DNA from: Alphaproteobacteria bacterium
Lineage (GTDB): Bacteria; Pseudomonadota; Alphaproteobacteria; JAJFFI01
Direction of reading: 5' to 3'
DNA length: 49,030 bases
Assembly (NCBI GenBank): GCA_030066595.1
Contig: JASJBI010000028.1
Location: forward strand, 1 to 49,030
A program made the translations under genes and the position numbers. A model generated the notes under the pieces. It was not told the origin of the DNA and did no database searches. It worked only from the letters and a program-made list of their open reading frames with translations. Below are positions 1-7,737 of the stretch, in pieces. Every line of letters begins with the position of its first letter. The stretch's first letter is position 1.

Positions 1-2
1 CG

Positions 3-557
3 GTGGTCGCCCGCGCCAACCAGCATGCCACCTATCCGGCCCGCTTCCAGCTCGTCGCCGCCATGAACCCCTGCCGCTGCGGCTATCTGGACGACCCGGC
101 CCAGGCCTGCCCGCGAGCGCCGCGCTGTGCCTTGGAGTACCAGTCGAAGATCTCGGGGCCGCTGTTCGACCGCATCGATCTGCACGTCGACGTCCCGGCG
201 GTGAGCGCGGCCGACCTGACCCTGCCGCCGCCGGCCGAAGGCTCGGCCCAGGTGGCCGAGCGGGTCGCGGCCGCGCGACAGGTCCAGCGCGCCCGCTATG
301 AGAAGGTCGACAGCGAGACGCCCATCCGCAGCAACGCCCAGGCGGACGGGGAGCTCTTGGAAGAGGTGGCGGCACCGGATGACGCGGGCCGCCGGCTCCT
401 CGCCGAGGCGACCGAGAAGATGAAGCTTTCGGCGCGCGGCTACCACCGGGTGCTGCGGGTGGCCCGCACGCTCGCCGACCTCGAGGGCGGCAACGGCGTC
501 CGCCGCCTGCACGTGGCCGAGGCGCTCTCCTATCGGCGCATCACGCTCGCGCGGTGA
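3..557 (+). CDS. comM: ComM/YifB-family AAA+ ATPase, 3' part only
   Basis: This is the C-terminal 184 codons of a YifB/ComM (Mg-chelatase-like) AAA+ ATPase; the frame is open to the window edge, so the N-terminal Lon-like domain and the Walker A and B motifs lie upstream. Visible family marks are the segment AAMNPCRCGY near residue 20, a further Cys pair in CPRAPRC, SGPLFDRIDLHVDVP, and the C-terminal helical domain ending LSYRR. ComM acts in natural transformation as a branch-migration helicase in some bacteria; that role is family knowledge, not shown here. The reading starts at the edge, so no start codon is claimed. Confidence 0.9.
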   Translation: MVARANQHATYPARFQLVAAMNPCRCGYLDDPAQACPRAPRCALEYQSKISGPLFDRIDLHVDVPAVSAADLTLPPPAEGSAQVAERVAAARQVQRARYEKVDSETPIRSNAQADGELLEEVAAPDDAGRRLLAEATEKMKLSARGYHRVLRVARTLADLEGGNGVRRLHVAEALSYRRITLAR

Positions 558-588
558 GCGATCACGCGCAAGCCGTATTGTCCCGGCC

Positions 589-1554
589 ATGACGGCGCGG
601 GCGCAACGATTCCGTCGCTTCCTCTACGGTATCGGTGCTCTCTTGGTGCTCGGCACGGTCGCCGGCACCCTCGAGGATCTGTCCTGGGTTCTGGCGCTCG
701 CCGTCCATTTCCGCCCGCACCTTGCGTTCGCCGGCCTGTGTCTTGTTCTCCTCGCACTGGCGGGCCGGCGATGGGGTCTCCTTGCCATTGCTCTGGCGCT
801 TGTCGCCGGCAATGCGGTGCCCCTGATCCCGTATTTTCGGAGCAGCGACGGGGCGGTGGCGGCGACCGGTCCGCAGGTCCGCGTGATCGGCTTCAACCTG
901 CGCAATGTGCACACCGATATCGAGGCCTTTCGCCGGTTCATCATCCGGACAGAGCCCGACATCGTGCTCCTGACCGAATTGCCGCCGGATCCGACCGGCC
1001 TCTATGAGGCGATCGCGGACAGACTGCCGTACCGGGTGATCGATCGCCACGTATCGATATTCGACGTCGTGCTGCTCAGCCGGCTCAAGCCCGTCCACTG
1101 GCGCATGGATCGCAGCGTGTCGCGGTTCTTGCCGGTGCTGTCGGCAGATCTCTGCGACCAGAGCAGGGATGGCGCCGAGCCACGCTGCCTGCGGCTTCTC
1201 GGCCTGCACGCCGCGCGTCCCTTTGGTCGCGGCAGCGCCTGGCAGCGGGCGCAGCTCGAAGCCGCGGCCAAGATGGCCTCGGAACCATCGGACTATCCGA
1301 CGCTCTTGCTCGGCGATCTCAACCTGACCCCCTGGAGCGCTTCTTTCTCCCGCCTGCTGGCGCGAACGGGTCTGCGCGACAGCGCCGTCGGCCATGGGCT
1401 ACAGGCGACCTGGCCGTATGGGCTGCCCCTGATCGGCCTGCCCATCGATCATATCCTGGTGAGCCCCGAACTCAGCGTCCGCGATCGCCGCCTCGGCCCC
1501 CGCCTCGGATCCGACCACTTGCCGGTGATCGCAGATCTGGCACTGCCGGACTGA
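589..1554 (+). CDS. Membrane-anchored endonuclease/exonuclease/phosphatase (EEP) family protein
   Basis: A 321-residue protein with about 90 N-terminal residues rich in hydrophobic segments (roughly residues 11-30 and 43-85), then an EEP catalytic domain. The domain shows GFNLRN, a TELPPD segment at the usual metal-binding Glu, GDLNLTP, IDHILVS and GSDHLPV, which are the Asp/Asn/His metal and phosphate sites of DNase I-like phosphodiesterases. The substrate could be nucleic acid, a phospholipid or an inositol phosphate; the sequence does not decide. Membrane anchoring suggests the domain faces the periplasm or membrane surface. The ATG lacks a strong ribosome-binding site. It stands alone between the comM end and a decayed region. 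Confidence 0.8.
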   Translation: MTARAQRFRRFLYGIGALLVLGTVAGTLEDLSWVLALAVHFRPHLAFAGLCLVLLALAGRRWGLLAIALALVAGNAVPLIPYFRSSDGAVAATGPQVRVIGFNLRNVHTDIEAFRRFIIRTEPDIVLLTELPPDPTGLYEAIADRLPYRVIDRHVSIFDVVLLSRLKPVHWRMDRSVSRFLPVLSADLCDQSRDGAEPRCLRLLGLHAARPFGRGSAWQRAQLEAAAKMASEPSDYPTLLLGDLNLTPWSASFSRLLARTGLRDSAVGHGLQATWPYGLPLIGLPIDHILVSPELSVRDRRLGPRLGSDHLPVIADLALPD

Positions 1555-1557
1555 GGG

Positions 1558-1746
1558 TCCGCCGCGGCGCCCGAACCAACGGTACCGGTTCGCAGCAACC
1601 CCGTCATAGACACGGTCCCGCAGCGGGCGCGGAACAAGCCAGAACACGCCGAACAGCGACCAGGGCCATCCCAACCGCCGGCGCAGCCATAAGCCCGCGA
1701 ACGATTTCGTTGCCGAGCGGACACAGGCGGTTCGGGTCTGGCGGCT
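1558..1746 (-). pseudogene. Remnant of a DCC-family thiol-disulfide oxidoreductase
   Basis: The 317-base gap between the EEP gene and the secreted-protein gene is not empty. Read on the minus strand it encodes a C-terminal DCC (DUF393) signature: LGWPWSLFGVFWLVPRPLR followed by DRVYDGVAANRYRWFGRR. The frame is closed upstream by a stop at 1747-1749, has no start, and lacks the N-terminal DxxC redox motif. Downstream the frame runs on into the antisense of the EEP gene instead of ending as the family does. I read this as a truncated, decayed gene. The family match is from memory of the conserved PRPLRD...NRYRWFGRR block. Confidence 0.55.
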
Positions 1747-1871
1747 TCAGCATGATTGCCGAATAGAACTGTCATCTTGATTGACTAGACTGCAAATGCG
1801 GTCGCACACGCAATTGCGGCTGGGAGACATCTCGATCGACATCGCACCACCAGGAGGGAGGAACCGGTCAA

Positions 1872-2981
1872 ATGGGGACGATTTCACGACTTATCTCGAC
1901 CGATCACAGTCGGCGTGTTTGGGGCTTGTTGGTTGCGGGGGCATGTGTCGCCGTATTCGCGGCCGATCGCGCTTGGGCGGACGTCTTGGTCAACGACGAT
2001 GCAGCGGGCAATCCGAACGAACCCGCTCCCTGCAACGCGGCACCGGACGACTCGACGATCAACGGCGGCGTGGGCATGGCGGCGGCCGGCGACACCGTGA
2101 CCGTGTGCCCGGGCGTTTATGTGGAAAACGTATTGATCGGTGCCGACAACCTGAAGCTGGTGTCTACCGGCGGCTTTCCGCTGACCATCCTGCAAGGGAT
2201 TTCGGACAACAGCCAGCTCGGCACGATCGAGATCGATCCCGACACCGACGGGGTGCAGATCGGCGAGATCGGCAAGGGCTTCACCATTGTCGGCATCGAC
2301 AACGGGTTTCCCGGAATCGAAAACGCCGCGATCTATTTCCAGGGCAGCCATGCGGGCGCGCGGATCCTCGGCAACAAGATCGTCGCCGCCGGAGAGCACG
2401 GCCTGCTCACCGAGTTCGGCGCCACGATCTCGGACTTCCGCATCGAGGGCAACGAGTTCGCGGGCCAGACGTTCCTCGGCAACGCACCGGATGGATGCGG
2501 CTTCGGCGATCAGTTCACCCAGCCCAATCGGCCACGGCAGCTGGTCGTGATGGGCGGCGGCGCCGGCGGCGGCAACACTTCCGATGTCGCCTTCGTCGAC
2601 AACCGGATCACCGGCACGGCGGGTGGGCCCAGCCCAACCTGTGGGAACGCCGGAGAACAGGGCAACACGCTCGTGACCATCGACGCCGTCGACGCGAAGA
2701 TCACCGGCAACCACTTCGCCGGTACCACGGCGCGGTTCGGCACGGCGCTCCGGGCGCGTGGACCCGATACCAAGATCAGGAAGAACACCTTCTCTAGTGC
2801 CGGGCTGACGCCTACGGCATGCTACATATTTCTCCAGGAGATCGGCGCCAAGCTCAAGAAAGTGGCCGATCGCAACGCGTTCGATACGGACCCCCTGTTG
2901 CTGCCGGATAAGAACGCGACCACGGGCTCGATCTGCGTCGGAAGCCCCGACGATGACGATGATGACGACGATGACGACTGA
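1872..2981 (+). CDS. Secreted right-handed beta-helix-like protein with poly-Asp tail
   Basis: A 369-residue protein preceded by a strong ribosome-binding site (aggaggga, 9-10 bases upstream). The N-terminus has basic residues, a hydrophobic stretch (LLVAGACVAVFAA) and a likely signal peptidase I site after AWA at about residue 36. The mature part looks like a parallel beta-helix: short repeats of valine, isoleucine, asparagine and glycine such as GDTVTVCPGVY, NLKLVSTGG, GARILGNKI, DFRIEGNEF, VAFVDNRITG and AKITGNHF. The C-terminus is ten consecutive aspartates then stop. Function unknown; a polysaccharide-acting or surface structural role, or calcium binding by the tail, are inferences. No secretion genes are adjacent. 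Confidence 0.75.
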   Translation: MGTISRLISTDHSRRVWGLLVAGACVAVFAADRAWADVLVNDDAAGNPNEPAPCNAAPDDSTINGGVGMAAAGDTVTVCPGVYVENVLIGADNLKLVSTGGFPLTILQGISDNSQLGTIEIDPDTDGVQIGEIGKGFTIVGIDNGFPGIENAAIYFQGSHAGARILGNKIVAAGEHGLLTEFGATISDFRIEGNEFAGQTFLGNAPDGCGFGDQFTQPNRPRQLVVMGGGAGGGNTSDVAFVDNRITGTAGGPSPTCGNAGEQGNTLVTIDAVDAKITGNHFAGTTARFGTALRARGPDTKIRKNTFSSAGLTPTACYIFLQEIGAKLKKVADRNAFDTDPLLLPDKNATTGSICVGSPDDDDDDDDDD

Positions 2982-3094
2982 GCCAAGCGGGGTCCGTTAG
3001 CCTGAATCGGGGGCGGGGCGCATACCCCGTCCCCCGAACTTTGGGGCGCGGGTCTTGAGGGAGTCCGATTGAACGGAGCGTAACCGGGAACTGT

Positions 3095-3235
3095 GAGCGG
3101 AATCGGGGATAAATGCCGAATAAGCACTGTATAAGTATTGGAATCAATCTGTACAAATATTCAGACTTATCCACAAGAAAATGAGCCCAGTTGTACTTTT
3201 TTGCTTGCGTCCTGTCCCAGAATAGGTAAAGTAAC
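3095..3235. other. AT-rich intergenic stretch with one consensus DnaA box
   Basis: Within the 629-base gap 2982-3610, this part is clearly richer in A and T than its surroundings. It holds TTATCCACA at 3167-3175, an exact match to the DnaA-box consensus TTATNCACA, and a weaker reverse-strand match at 3127-3135 (TTATACAGT). A 6-bp inverted repeat GTACAA/TTGTAC lies at 3151-3156 and 3191-3196. One perfect box is not enough to call an origin of replication; it may be a DnaA-titration or regulatory site, or chance. No convincing gene is present in this part. Confidence 0.35.
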
Positions 3236-3299
3236 TCCTGCACGACGACGGGTTTACGGACTTGGAAGCGTGCATCGCCAGGAAGCCGTTAGGCGGAAT

Positions 3300-3386
3300 G
3301 GCACGAGAGGCGTCAGGATCGTCCTTCGGGACATGTTGTGCGGACCCCGCGTCCAAACTGCACCTGACGCCTCTTCCGTGCGTGCC
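3300..3386. ncRNA. Candidate structured RNA or palindromic element
   Basis: A perfect 12-bp inverted repeat, agaggcgtcagg at 3306-3317 and its complement at 3363-3374, encloses 45 bases that hold two further hairpins: gtcc-ttcg-ggac at 3321-3332, with a UUCG tetraloop, and ggac-cccgc-gtcc at 3342-3354. The outer stem can be extended by ggcacg (3300-3305) with cgtgcc (3381-3386) across a 6-base bulge. The whole therefore folds as a three-way junction. No promoter or U-tract terminator is evident, so a DNA palindromic repeat is as possible as an RNA. The fold-back is seen in the sequence; the RNA reading is inference. Confidence 0.35.
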
Positions 3387-3388
3387 GG

Positions 3389-3514
3389 CTAGTCCGGATT
3401 TCTCCCGATCATCGCCCACAATCGGTGCGGCACCGCGAGCGGTTCCTTCGGGACGTCGGCCCGGTGCGTTCGGTAGTCGGCTGCGGTGCGGCCGAAGTCC
3501 ACCACAGTCGTCAT
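3389..3514 (-). pseudogene. N-terminal fragment resembling a class I SAM methyltransferase
   Basis: A 41-codon frame on the minus strand begins MTTVVDFGRTAADYRTHRAD and stops at a TAG at 3389-3391. The FGRTAADY-xxHRA segment resembles the first residues of many class I SAM-dependent methyltransferases, which continue with FPP and the SAM-binding domain; here the resemblance ends after about 20 residues. No ribosome-binding site precedes it. It is probably the stump of a deleted gene. The 220 bases between this element and the next gene otherwise show nothing I recognise. Confidence 0.3.
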
Positions 3515-3610
3515 GGCCAAGACATGGGCTCCGAGGCCCGCCTCGGACAATGCCCGGTCGCGCGGACTATACTAGGAAAACTCCCAGATACGGATGCCAG
3601 AGGGAGACGC

Positions 3611-4135
3611 ATGACCAAGGCCACCCTCGACCGTCGACCGACCAGCCAAGCGCTTTCCGAGCCCGCATCCTTGCGCCTGTTGATGGATCGCATGCTGATC
3701 CGTCTCGGGCGTTGGCTTAGGGCGGCTGGCCACGACACGGCGTTCGACGCGCACCGGACCACCGATCGGGCGCTCTTGGAACGCGCTGTCCTCGAGGACC
3801 GGCGGCTGATCACCTGCGACCGCAAGCTCGCGGAATTCCGGAAGGCACCGGGCCGGGTGGTCATCGTGGCCGGCGCCGGGGTCGCTGCGGCGGCCGCGGA
3901 TCTTTCCAGGGAACTCGCGGTCGACTGGCTGTTCCGGCCGTTCTCCCGCTGCCTCTTGTGCAACACCCCCGTCGAAAAAGCCGATCCAGCCTCGGACTGG
4001 CCGGGAGAAGCGCCCGCAAACGCGCCCGGCCCGCTGACCCGTTGTCCGTCTTGCGGCAAGCTCTATTGGCAAGGGGGCCACGCCGAGCGCATGCGCGCGC
4101 GGCTCGAGGCCTGGCATGCCGGCCGCTTTTTCTGA
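3611..4135 (+). CDS. Mut7-C RNase domain protein with zinc ribbon
   Basis: A 174-residue protein of the Mut7-C family, a PIN-like RNase domain joined to a zinc ribbon. The PIN part shows LLMDRMLIRLGRWLRAAGHD near residue 25, with the first acidic residue, and LITCDRKLAEF, with a second conserved Asp. The zinc ribbon is CLLCNTPV followed by CPSCGKLYWQGGHAERM near the C-terminus. The start at 3611 is chosen because agggagacgc lies just before it; the frame is open upstream to 3425 but those residues match nothing. Named from the C-terminal domain of the eukaryotic Mut-7 exonuclease; the bacterial role is unknown. Its stop codon directly abuts that of the convergent gene. Confidence 0.8.
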   Translation: MTKATLDRRPTSQALSEPASLRLLMDRMLIRLGRWLRAAGHDTAFDAHRTTDRALLERAVLEDRRLITCDRKLAEFRKAPGRVVIVAGAGVAAAAADLSRELAVDWLFRPFSRCLLCNTPVEKADPASDWPGEAPANAPGPLTRCPSCGKLYWQGGHAERMRARLEAWHAGRFF

Positions 4136-5029
4136 TCAGATCAGGCCGAAGGCACGCGCCCGGTCGAGCAACCGCTTGGCCGTGGAATAGGTCGGCAGCT
4201 CCACCATGTTGCCGTCGAGCTCGACCCCGTGCGCGCCGGCCTCCCGCGCGCCCTCGAAGGCGGCGACGAGGCGCTGGGCCTCGGCGATGGCATCGGGCTG
4301 TGGCGTGAGCTCCCGGTTGATGATCGGGGCATGCGCGGGAACGACGGCGCTCTTGGCGGTGTAGCCAAGCCGGCGCGCCGTTCGCGTCTCGGCGATCAGG
4401 CCGTCCTCGTCCCGCCAGGTGTAGGGGCAATCGATCGAGGTCACGTCTGCGGCGGCGCATTCGGCATGAAATCGGGCCCGGACATAGGCGAGCTCCTGTC
4501 CGTCGCGGCCGCGTTCGGCGCCGAGATCGGCGGCCATGTCCTCACTGGCCACCAGGCAGGCGGCAACGCGCGGGCTCGCCTTGGCGATGGCGTAAGTCTG
4601 CATCAGGCCCCGGGCGCTTTCCACATTGGGGACGATCTCGGTGCGGCCCTCTGGCAGGCGATGCGCACGCTCCAGCCGGGTGATGGCGTCGTCGAGCGCG
4701 GCGACATGGCCAGGTTCGGAAACCTTGGGCAGATAGATGACCGGCGGAGCGCCGCGCATGACCGCGGCGAGGTCCTCCATCCCGTCCTCCCACAGCGGAT
4801 TGATGCGCACGGCCGCGACGCGGCCGGCCGCGGTCCAGGCGCGGATCACGTCCGGGCTGATCTCGCGCGCGGCGGCACGCCGGTCCGGTGGGGTGAAATC
4901 CTCGAGCTCCTGGCACAGCACGTCGGCGCCGCAATGCGTGGCCGCCGTGAGCGCGGCTTCATCGCCGCCGGGCACGAACAGCCACGAGCGCCGCAGCCCG
5001 ACCGGAATCGGCGCGGCGTCTGAGGGCAT
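4136..5029 (-). CDS. HpcH/HpaI aldolase/citrate lyase (CitE-like) family protein
   Basis: A 297-residue TIM-barrel lyase of the CitE/HpcH family, which cleaves or forms C-C bonds of CoA thioesters such as malyl-CoA or citramalyl-CoA using Mg. Family marks are RRSWLFVPGG near residue 13, QELEDFTPPDRR at about 40 (usually LEDAV), the Arg in VRINPL, VESARGLM at about 136, SEDMAADLG at about 160 and KSAVVPAH near 225. The exact substrate cannot be told from sequence. It lies 6 bp downstream of the adenylate cyclase gene on the same strand and probably shares its transcript. Confidence 0.85.
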   Translation of the reverse strand: MPSDAAPIPVGLRRSWLFVPGGDEAALTAATHCGADVLCQELEDFTPPDRRAAAREISPDVIRAWTAAGRVAAVRINPLWEDGMEDLAAVMRGAPPVIYLPKVSEPGHVAALDDAITRLERAHRLPEGRTEIVPNVESARGLMQTYAIAKASPRVAACLVASEDMAADLGAERGRDGQELAYVRARFHAECAAADVTSIDCPYTWRDEDGLIAETRTARRLGYTAKSAVVPAHAPIINRELTPQPDAIAEAQRLVAAFEGAREAGAHGVELDGNMVELPTYSTAKRLLDRARAFGLI

Positions 5030-5035
5030 GACCGA

Positions 5036-6265
5036 TCAGTCCGTTGCGGAGTCGACGATGGCGAACACCTCCTGGGCCGCCTCGACCCCGCGAAGCTCGT
5101 GCGCGCCCAGCGACTTGAGCGGCCGTTCGCAGGTCCGCGCGAACTCGGCCGAGACCAAGAGCCGTTCGCCGGTGCTCTTGGTCAACTGCTCGATCCGGGT
5201 CACCTGGTTGACCGCGGGGCCGATGACGGTGAAGTCCAGCCGATTGGACGCGCCGATGTTGCCATAGATCACGTCGCCGACATGGAGTGCGATTCCGAAG
5301 TCCAGCATCGGCTGACAGGCGAGCCCGCGGCGTTCGTTCAGCGCTGCCATCCGCGCCTCGGCCTTGAGGGCCGCGTCCACGGCCCGGTTGCAGACATAGT
5401 GGCGGAAGGCTGCGTCATCGACCGGAAAGATCGCCAGGACGGCATCGCCGATCAGCTTGAGCACCTCGCCGCCGTTTTCCTCGATGGCGCCGATCATGCA
5501 CTCGAAATAGTCGTTGAGGACGGCCATCAGATCGTCGCGCCCCATGGCATCCGACATGGCCGTGAAGTTGCGCAGATCGCTGTACCAGACGACCGCCCGC
5601 ATGGTGAGCCCGCCGCCGCGCGTGATCTCGCCGGCCAGCACCCGCTCGCCGGCCGAATGACCGAGATAGGTGTCCAGCAGCGTCCCGGCCATGCGGCGGT
5701 GGGCGTGGATCTCGAGGATGGCGGCCAGCGGCGGAACCAGGGCGTGTAAAGTTTCGATGCAGCGGTCCGAGAACCCCTCCGGGTGATCCGAGGCAAAGCT
5801 GATGAAGTTGATGGAACCGTCGCTGAACGGCACCGGCAGGCCGATATAGTCGGTCCCGCCCTGCCCGCGCAGATCCTTCAAGATCGTGAAATCGAGGGGC
5901 ACGTCCGGATCCATAAGGCGCCGACGGATCGGGGCGCTGCCCTCGTGGATCTTGCGAATCGGGCTGTCCAGATACTCGGTCCGGTCCAGGATCTCGTGCC
6001 CCCGATCGACCTGCTCGGCGGCGGACATGCCTGGGCGCCAGAGATAGCCGGTGGCGACGATCTGCGGATGCAGCACCCGAATGCTGGCTGCCATCCGAAG
6101 AAGCGGCGTGCCGGCCGCCACAAGCCGCTGGCACAGCTTGCCGAGAAGCTTGCCGGACCGTCCGATCTGCTTGCCGTCGCTCAAGAGCCATTCGACCAGA
6201 TCTGCGCCGGCCGAATCGCGACCCGCGACGGGGGCAGCTTCTTTAGTATCGGTCTGCGTCTGCAT
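5036..6265 (-). CDS. Class III adenylate cyclase
   Basis: A 409-residue protein with an uncharacterised N-terminal half of about 200 residues, possibly a GAF-like sensor, and a C-terminal class III nucleotide cyclase domain. Metal-binding aspartates are in WYSDLRNFT (about residue 228) and LIGDAVLAIF. The Lys in VLKLIGD and the Asp in LDFTVIG are the residues that specify adenine, and NQVTRIE supplies the transition-state Asn and Arg, so all catalytic residues are present and the product should be cAMP. No membrane segment is evident, so a soluble cyclase is likely. It is the first gene of a two-gene unit with the CitE-like gene. Confidence 0.88.
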   Translation of the reverse strand: MQTQTDTKEAAPVAGRDSAGADLVEWLLSDGKQIGRSGKLLGKLCQRLVAAGTPLLRMAASIRVLHPQIVATGYLWRPGMSAAEQVDRGHEILDRTEYLDSPIRKIHEGSAPIRRRLMDPDVPLDFTILKDLRGQGGTDYIGLPVPFSDGSINFISFASDHPEGFSDRCIETLHALVPPLAAILEIHAHRRMAGTLLDTYLGHSAGERVLAGEITRGGGLTMRAVVWYSDLRNFTAMSDAMGRDDLMAVLNDYFECMIGAIEENGGEVLKLIGDAVLAIFPVDDAAFRHYVCNRAVDAALKAEARMAALNERRGLACQPMLDFGIALHVGDVIYGNIGASNRLDFTVIGPAVNQVTRIEQLTKSTGERLLVSAEFARTCERPLKSLGAHELRGVEAAQEVFAIVDSATD

Positions 6266-6403
6266 GACAGCCCAGAATCGATGCGTCCTTCATTTGGCCG
6301 ACCAACCCCGCTATCGGCCAGCCAGCAGATGCCAATCCGCAGGGAGCCCGGACAGGCAGCGGGACGGCGCCGGCCTCCCGAACGGGGAAGCCGGGCCAGG
6401 GGG

Positions 6404-6433
6404 TTGACCCGCTTGGAATATCGTCTCATCTAA
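6404..6433 (+). promoter_or_regulatory. Possible promoter of nfu
   Basis: TTGACC at 6404-6409 is followed after 18 bases by ATCTAA at 6428-6433, a reasonable -35 and a weak -10. It lies about 45 bases before the nfu start. The palindrome ggggcgcgcccc at 6446-6457 sits between it and the ribosome-binding site. Confidence 0.35.
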
Positions 6434-6478
6434 ACGCCTATACAAGGGGCGCGCCCCCGCCCACCTGGAGGACCGGCT

Positions 6479-7033
6479 ATGCAGATCTGGACCGAGCCGA
6501 CGCCGAATCCGGCGACCCTGAAGTTCCTGACCGGCGCGGCCGTCATGCCGTCCGGCACGGCGAACTTCCCGACGCCCGAGTCCGCGGGCCGCTCGCCCTT
6601 GGCCGAGGCGCTGTTCCGCATCGACGGCGTGACCGGCGTATTCCTGGGTGCGGACTTCATCACCGTGGCGAAGGCGGACGAGGCGGATTGGGATGCGCTG
6701 GAGCCTGCGTTGACCGCCGCCATTGCAGATCATTTCGCCAACGGCCGGCCCGTCTTGACGGCGGCCGGCGAGGACGAGACGGCCGCCGAGGATGGCGCAG
6801 ACGGGGAGATCGTCGCCCAGATCCGCGAGCTGCTGGATACGCGAGTCCGGCCTGCGGTGGCCATGGACGGTGGCGATATCGTCTTTCAGGGCTATGAGGA
6901 CGGCGTCGTCTATCTCTACATGCAGGGCGCCTGCGCCGGCTGTCCGAGCTCGACGGCGACCCTCAAGATGGGCATCGAGAACATGCTGAAACACTACATC
7001 CCCGAGGTCGTCGAGGTGCGCGCGGCGATGTAG
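6479..7033 (+). CDS. nfu: NifU-like Fe-S cluster scaffold/carrier (Nfu)
   Basis: A 184-residue protein with the Nfu N-terminal domain (WTEPTPNPATLKFL at residues 3-16) and the C-terminal NifU domain with CAGCPSS (about residues 153-159), the CxxC that bridges a 4Fe-4S cluster between two subunits. It carries clusters to target apoproteins in the cytoplasm. Length and domain order match the Nfu1 type common in alphaproteobacteria. The ATG follows ctggaggaccggct, a good ribosome-binding site. An intrinsic terminator follows the gene directly, so it is probably monocistronic. It is near, but not next to, the tsaB-rimI unit. Confidence 0.93.
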   Translation: MQIWTEPTPNPATLKFLTGAAVMPSGTANFPTPESAGRSPLAEALFRIDGVTGVFLGADFITVAKADEADWDALEPALTAAIADHFANGRPVLTAAGEDETAAEDGADGEIVAQIRELLDTRVRPAVAMDGGDIVFQGYEDGVVYLYMQGACAGCPSSTATLKMGIENMLKHYIPEVVEVRAAM

Positions 7034-7056
7034 GGCAGCGCGTGCCGAATCCTGTG

Positions 7057-7086
7057 AGGCCGCCCCTGCATTAGGGCGGCCTTTCT
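7057..7086 (+). terminator. Intrinsic terminator after nfu
   Basis: A perfect 9-bp stem, aggccgccc at 7057-7065 with gggcggcct at 7074-7082, around an 8-base loop, followed by a short T-rich tail (ttct). It lies 23 bases after the nfu stop. Confidence 0.8.
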
Positions 7087-7133
7087 GCGTTCTTGGAGCC
7101 GCAGACTTCGAATAGCAGTCAGAGGGACATCTT

Positions 7134-7724
7134 ATGGGCGAAGCGCTGGAGGCTGCGGCGCTCGATCTGATCTTTCGAGACGCGCGCACGCACAACGCCT
7201 GGACCGACAGGCCGATCTCGGACGACACGCTCCGAGCCCTGTTCGAACTTCTGAAGATGGGGCCGACGAGTGCGAATTGCTCGCCGGCGCGATTCCTGTT
7301 TCTCAGGAGCCGCGAGGCCAAGGAACGGCTGCGGCCGGCGCTGACCCAGGGCAACCTGGACAAGACCATGGCGGCTCCCGTTACGGCCATCATCGGCTAC
7401 GATCTGGAATTCTACGAGGAGCTGCCGCAGCTTTTCCCGCACACGGATGCGCGTTCCTGGTTCGCCGGCAAGCCCGAACTGATCGCCACGACGGCCTTTC
7501 GGAACGGCACGCTGCAGGGAGCCTACCTGATCATCGCCGCGCGGGCGGTAGGCCTCGATTGCGGGCCCATGTCGGGCTTCGACAACGCCAAGGTGGACGC
7601 AGAGTTCTTCCCCGGCGGTCGGGTCAAGTCCAACTTCCTCTGCAATCTGGGTCATGGCGACCCGGCGGGGTTGTTCGGGCGCAGTCCGCGGTTCGACTTC
7701 GATCAAGCCTGCCAAATCCTGTAA
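7134..7724 (+). CDS. RutE/HadB-like nitroreductase (malonic semialdehyde reductase family)
   Basis: A 196-residue FMN-dependent nitroreductase-fold protein of the RutE/HadB subgroup. Marks are the N-terminal [10 protein letters not shown] at about residue 13, [13 protein letters not shown], the FMN-binding and dimer segment [24 protein letters not shown] at about 127-150, FLCNLGHGD and the final FDQACQI. In E. coli, RutE reduces malonic semialdehyde to 3-hydroxypropionate in pyrimidine breakdown; no other rut gene is near, so the substrate here is open and a general quinone or aldehyde reductase is possible. The start is supported by cagagggac upstream. Confidence 0.85.
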   Translation: MGEALEAAALDLIFRDARTHNAWTDRPISDDTLRALFELLKMGPTSANCSPARFLFLRSREAKERLRPALTQGNLDKTMAAPVTAIIGYDLEFYEELPQLFPHTDARSWFAGKPELIATTAFRNGTLQGAYLIIAARAVGLDCGPMSGFDNAKVDAEFFPGGRVKSNFLCNLGHGDPAGLFGRSPRFDFDQACQIL

Positions 7725-7737
7725 GGACCGCTGAAGA

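Noticed and set aside
1781..2797. Long plus-strand frame over the secreted-protein gene
   Set aside because: Arg/Gly-rich translation without signal peptide; the frame at 1872 has the signal peptide, ribosome-binding site and beta-helix pattern.
2982..3610. Origin of replication
   Set aside because: Only one perfect DnaA box and no usual origin neighbour gene; reported only as an AT-rich stretch with a box.
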